From Orbus sasakiae (GTDB lineage: Bacteria > Pseudomonadota > Gammaproteobacteria > Enterobacterales > Orbaceae), in the NCBI RefSeq assembly GCF_039542345.1, contig NZ_BAABHY010000001.1, positions 434,001 through 498,000 on the forward strand: 64,000 bases of DNA, given 5' to 3'. The position numbers were made by a program, and so were the translations under genes. The first letter of the stretch is position 1; every line of letters starts with the position of its first letter. Below, piece after piece: positions 61,610 through 64,000 of the stretch. The notes under the pieces were generated by a model. That model had not been told where the DNA came from, made no database searches, and worked only from the letters and a program-made list of their open reading frames with translations.

Positions 61610-62908
61610 ATGATACGATTTGCATATCGCTTTTTGATAAGCTGTTTTATTCTGTGTTATGCAGCCATTTCTATTGCGGATATTCGAATTATTATAACGG
61701 ACGGGGTTAACACTGCAAAACCCATAGCCGTTGTACCGTTCAAGTGGACTGGTAATGGTGCACCACCACAAAAAATTGAAGAAATTGTTGCATCTGACTT
61801 GCGTAATAGCGGCAAGTTTAATCCAATTGAAACCCGAAATATGCCCCAGCTTCCAACGACTGCATCAGCGGTCACACCAAAAGAATGGAGTGCTCTAGGT
61901 ATTGATGCGGTTGTTATTGGTAGTATCCAACCTGATGCGTCAGGAAATTATTTAATCAGTTATCAACTGGTTGACACGGTAAACAATCCTGGGGAAATCT
62001 TAGCACAAAACCAATATTCAGTTGCACAACGATGGGTGCGTTATGCCGGACATACAGCAAGTGACGAAGTGTTTGAGGCGTTAACGGGCATTAAAGGGGC
62101 ATTTAGAACACGTATTGCTTATGTTGTTAAAATGAATAAAGGGCCTTACACTCACGAATTAAGAGTATCTGATTACGACGGCAATGATGAAATCACTATT
62201 CATCGCTCAACTCAACCACTTATGTCACCTGCCTGGTCTCCAGATGGTAAAAAGTTAGCGTATGTAACCTTTGAAGGTGGGCGTTCAAAGTTAGTCATGA
62301 AAACGCTTGAAACAGGTAACATAGAAACCATTGCTGCATTCCCTCAGCATAACGGTGCACCATCATTTTCACCAGATGGCAGTAAGCTTGCTTTTGCCTT
62401 ATCTAAAGATGGCAGTTTAAATCTTTATGTTATGGATCTTGCAACCAAAGAGATGAAACGTATTACATCAGGCCGTAGTAATAATACTGAACCGACTTGG
62501 ATGCCAGATAATAAAACGCTCGTTTACACGTCTGACCAAACTGGTCGTCCACAGTTATATACCATTACCATTGATGGCGGGATGCCGCAACGTTTAACGT
62601 GGGATGGTTCTCAAAATCAAAATGCTAAAGTATCGGCTGACGGTCGTTTTGTTGCCATGATTTCGACGAATAATGGCGATCAAAAAGTGACTAAATTTGA
62701 TTTTGCATCCAATGCATATCAAACGCTAACTGATACTTTTTTAGATGAAACGCCAAGTATTGCGCCTAACGGTACCATGATTATTTACAGTTCAACGCAA
62801 GGGCTTGGTACAATATTAAACTTAGTTTCTACGGATGGTAATTTTAAGGCTAAATTACCGGGGACAGATGGGCAAGTCAAATTCCCAGCATGGTCTCCAT
62901 ATTTGTAA
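61610..62908 (+). CDS. tolB: Tol-Pal system protein TolB
   Basis: TolB is a periplasmic beta-propeller that binds Pal and TolA. The 432 residues start with a signal peptide (cleavage near ISIA-D), an N-terminal alpha/beta domain, and then propeller blades with the repeated SPAWSPDGKKLAYV, PSFSPDGSKLAF and PTWMPDNKTLVY motifs. E. coli TolB is 430 residues. It follows a 248-nt gap after tolA, longer than usual. Confidence 0.97.
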   Translation: MIRFAYRFLISCFILCYAAISIADIRIIITDGVNTAKPIAVVPFKWTGNGAPPQKIEEIVASDLRNSGKFNPIETRNMPQLPTTASAVTPKEWSALGIDAVVIGSIQPDASGNYLISYQLVDTVNNPGEILAQNQYSVAQRWVRYAGHTASDEVFEALTGIKGAFRTRIAYVVKMNKGPYTHELRVSDYDGNDEITIHRSTQPLMSPAWSPDGKKLAYVTFEGGRSKLVMKTLETGNIETIAAFPQHNGAPSFSPDGSKLAFALSKDGSLNLYVMDLATKEMKRITSGRSNNTEPTWMPDNKTLVYTSDQTGRPQLYTITIDGGMPQRLTWDGSQNQNAKVSADGRFVAMISTNNGDQKVTKFDFASNAYQTLTDTFLDETPSIAPNGTMIIYSSTQGLGTILNLVSTDGNFKAKLPGTDGQVKFPAWSPYL

Positions 62909-63111
62909 TTTGATTTAATAGGTATACAATAATATACGTATTTTTCGAGGTTGATATCGGTTTGAGTTTAGTTGTTTCTGACTTCCATGATATTGCATAG
63001 GTTCGTCATATCATAGTCATAGTGAAAAACAACTAACCCTTTAATTCAATATCATTTATGATAAATTTAAGTTGTTTCAATAACTAACATAAAGTCAAAA
63101 GGAGTAGCAAA

Positions 63112-63579
63112 ATGCAATTTTCTAAATTACTAAAGGGTGCAGTGATTGTTCTTCCACTAATTGCTGCTACTGCATGTACATCTACATCAACTAAATCAAC
63201 GAATCAAGATGGTTTAACTGGTACAGATCAATCACAACAAATCCAACGTCTACAACAAATTAACACAGTTTATTTTGATTTTGATAAATACAACATCAAA
63301 CCTGACTTTGCTAAAGTGTTAGATTCACATGCTGATTTCTTACGTTCTAATCCAGCACTAAGCGTTGTTATTGAAGGTCATGCTGATGAGCGCGGTACAC
63401 CAGAATATAATATCGCTTTAGGTGAGCGTCGTGCAGCTGCTGTAAAAGCTTACTTACAAGGTCGTGGCGTAACCGCTAACCAAATGTCTATCGTATCTTA
63501 TGGTAAAGAAAAACCGGCTGTATTAGGTCATGATGCTAAAGCATACGAAAAAAACCGTCGTGCTGTGATTGTTTACTAA
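63112..63579 (+). CDS. pal: Peptidoglycan-associated lipoprotein Pal
   Basis: Pal anchors the outer membrane to peptidoglycan. The 155-residue protein has a lipobox with Cys C22 (IAATAC), a Thr/Ser-rich tether, and the OmpA-like domain: VYFDFDKYNIKPDF, VIEGHADERGTPEYNIALGERRAAAVK. A good ggag ribosome site precedes ATG 63112. It closes the core tol-pal set. Confidence 0.98.
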   Translation: MQFSKLLKGAVIVLPLIAATACTSTSTKSTNQDGLTGTDQSQQIQRLQQINTVYFDFDKYNIKPDFAKVLDSHADFLRSNPALSVVIEGHADERGTPEYNIALGERRAAAVKAYLQGRGVTANQMSIVSYGKEKPAVLGHDAKAYEKNRRAVIVY

Positions 63580-63608
63580 TCTAATTACTGCCGATTAATT
63601 TGTATCAT

Positions 63609-63631
63609 AACGGTCGCTAAATGCGGCCGTT
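63609..63631 (+). terminator. Hairpin between pal and cpoB
   Basis: AACGGTCGC and GCGGCCGTT (63609-63631) pair with one G-T wobble over a 5-nt loop, then ATTGTTTTAT. It likely ends most pal transcripts, so cpoB may be made at a lower level or from its own promoter. Confidence 0.7.
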
Positions 63632-63700
63632 ATTGTTTTATGTCGCAATGAAAACAGTGTTATACTATGCTAATGAATCAACTTGATAAGGGTTTATCTG

Positions 63701-64000
63701 ATGTATAAAAAGATCGTATGTTTAATCATGCTAAGCTTGCCAATTTATAGCTATGCGAATTCAGAATTAGAACGAGTCATTCAAGCACAAGGCCAATTGC
63801 TGACAGATTCACAGCAAAAAATCACGGATTTACAATCAGAAGTTGATCAATTGCGTGGACAGTTAGAAGAAACGACGTACCAGCTTAATCAAACAATTGA
63901 ACGTCAAAAAATGATTTTGCAACAATTAAATGGTATGGCACCGGCTAAAGTAAATCAAACGACTTCAAACACAGCGACTAACAATTCTTCCACTACGCTT
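63701..64000 (+). CDS. cpoB: Cell division coordinator CpoB (YbgF), partial
   Basis: The first 100 codons of a gene cut by the window end. ATG 63701 starts a signal peptide (KIVCLIMLSLPIYSYA-NS), then a trimerising coiled coil (LERVIQAQGQLLTDSQQKITDLQSEVDQLRGQLEETTYQL) as in CpoB, and an Asn/Thr-rich linker begins. The C-terminal TPR domain would lie beyond 64000. Position directly after pal is conserved. CpoB links the Tol machinery to peptidoglycan synthesis at division. Confidence 0.9.
   Translation, partial: MYKKIVCLIMLSLPIYSYANSELERVIQAQGQLLTDSQQKITDLQSEVDQLRGQLEETTYQLNQTIERQKMILQQLNGMAPAKVNQTTSNTATNNSSTTL

Overview
The window reads as one contiguous stretch of an AT-rich gammaproteobacterial chromosome. 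Housekeeping proteins are close to Enterobacterales/Pasteurellales versions (Fis, IHF-beta, YhhQ, YdiB, MarC, UspF, TolQ). Low GC, many short operons, PTS and reductive genes, and the presence of ubiG and class I cyaA suggest a host-associated facultative anaerobe. An Orbaceae (Gilliamella-like) gut symbiont is my best guess; this is inference from gene content, not a database result.

Layout. 1-2 kb: queuosine block queF-queC-yhhQ, with a convincing preQ1-I riboswitch before queF and a weaker candidate before yhhQ. 2-3.4 kb: dusB-fis on the minus strand. 3.6-5 kb: a secreted orphan protein. 5-8 kb: cmk-rpsA-ihfB. 8.1-21 kb: an accessory block of about 13 kb that splits the ihfB-comEC-msbA-lpxK-ycaR-kdsB order known from E. 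coli. It holds a LysR regulator, two AroE/YdiB-type dehydrogenases, YdiL, an AroL-like shikimate kinase behind a perfect TyrR box, two YdiN-like MFS carriers, a metal-dependent TIM-barrel enzyme, AroD, an SDR and a large FMN/Fe-S/FAD reductase of the FadH/Old-Yellow-Enzyme type. Together these look like uptake and metabolism of quinate/shikimate-type plant acids, probably with a reductive branch. 21.2-28 kb: comEC (broken by an in-frame TGA near its 5' end), msbA, lpxK, ycaR, kdsB, a DUF2461 gene. 28-35 kb (minus): marC, then a PTS operon (P-loop kinase, class II aldolase, small TPR-like protein, UlaA-like IIC, IIB, BglG-type regulator carrying its own EIIA domain), then ssb.

35.6-50.3 kb: ubiG, nudL, cyaA; rpoE-rseA-rseB with a textbook sigma-E promoter and no rseC; lepA-lepB-rnc-era; a cytoplasmic CPYC thioredoxin-fold protein with a one-Cys peroxiredoxin; rmuC; epmA. 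50.5-52.4 kb: four overlapping minor prepilin genes (ppdA-ppdB-ygdB-ppdC type). 52.4-58.3 kb: rhlB/trxA divergent pair, ppsR/ppsA divergent pair, uspF. 58.7-64 kb: ybgC-tolQ-tolR-tolA-tolB-pal-cpoB, with cpoB cut by the window end.

The most noteworthy features are the quinate/shikimate island, the preQ1 elements around the queuosine genes, the nonsense codon in comEC, and the PTS operon whose only EIIA is inside its regulator. No tRNA, rRNA, CRISPR array, IS element or phage gene was seen.
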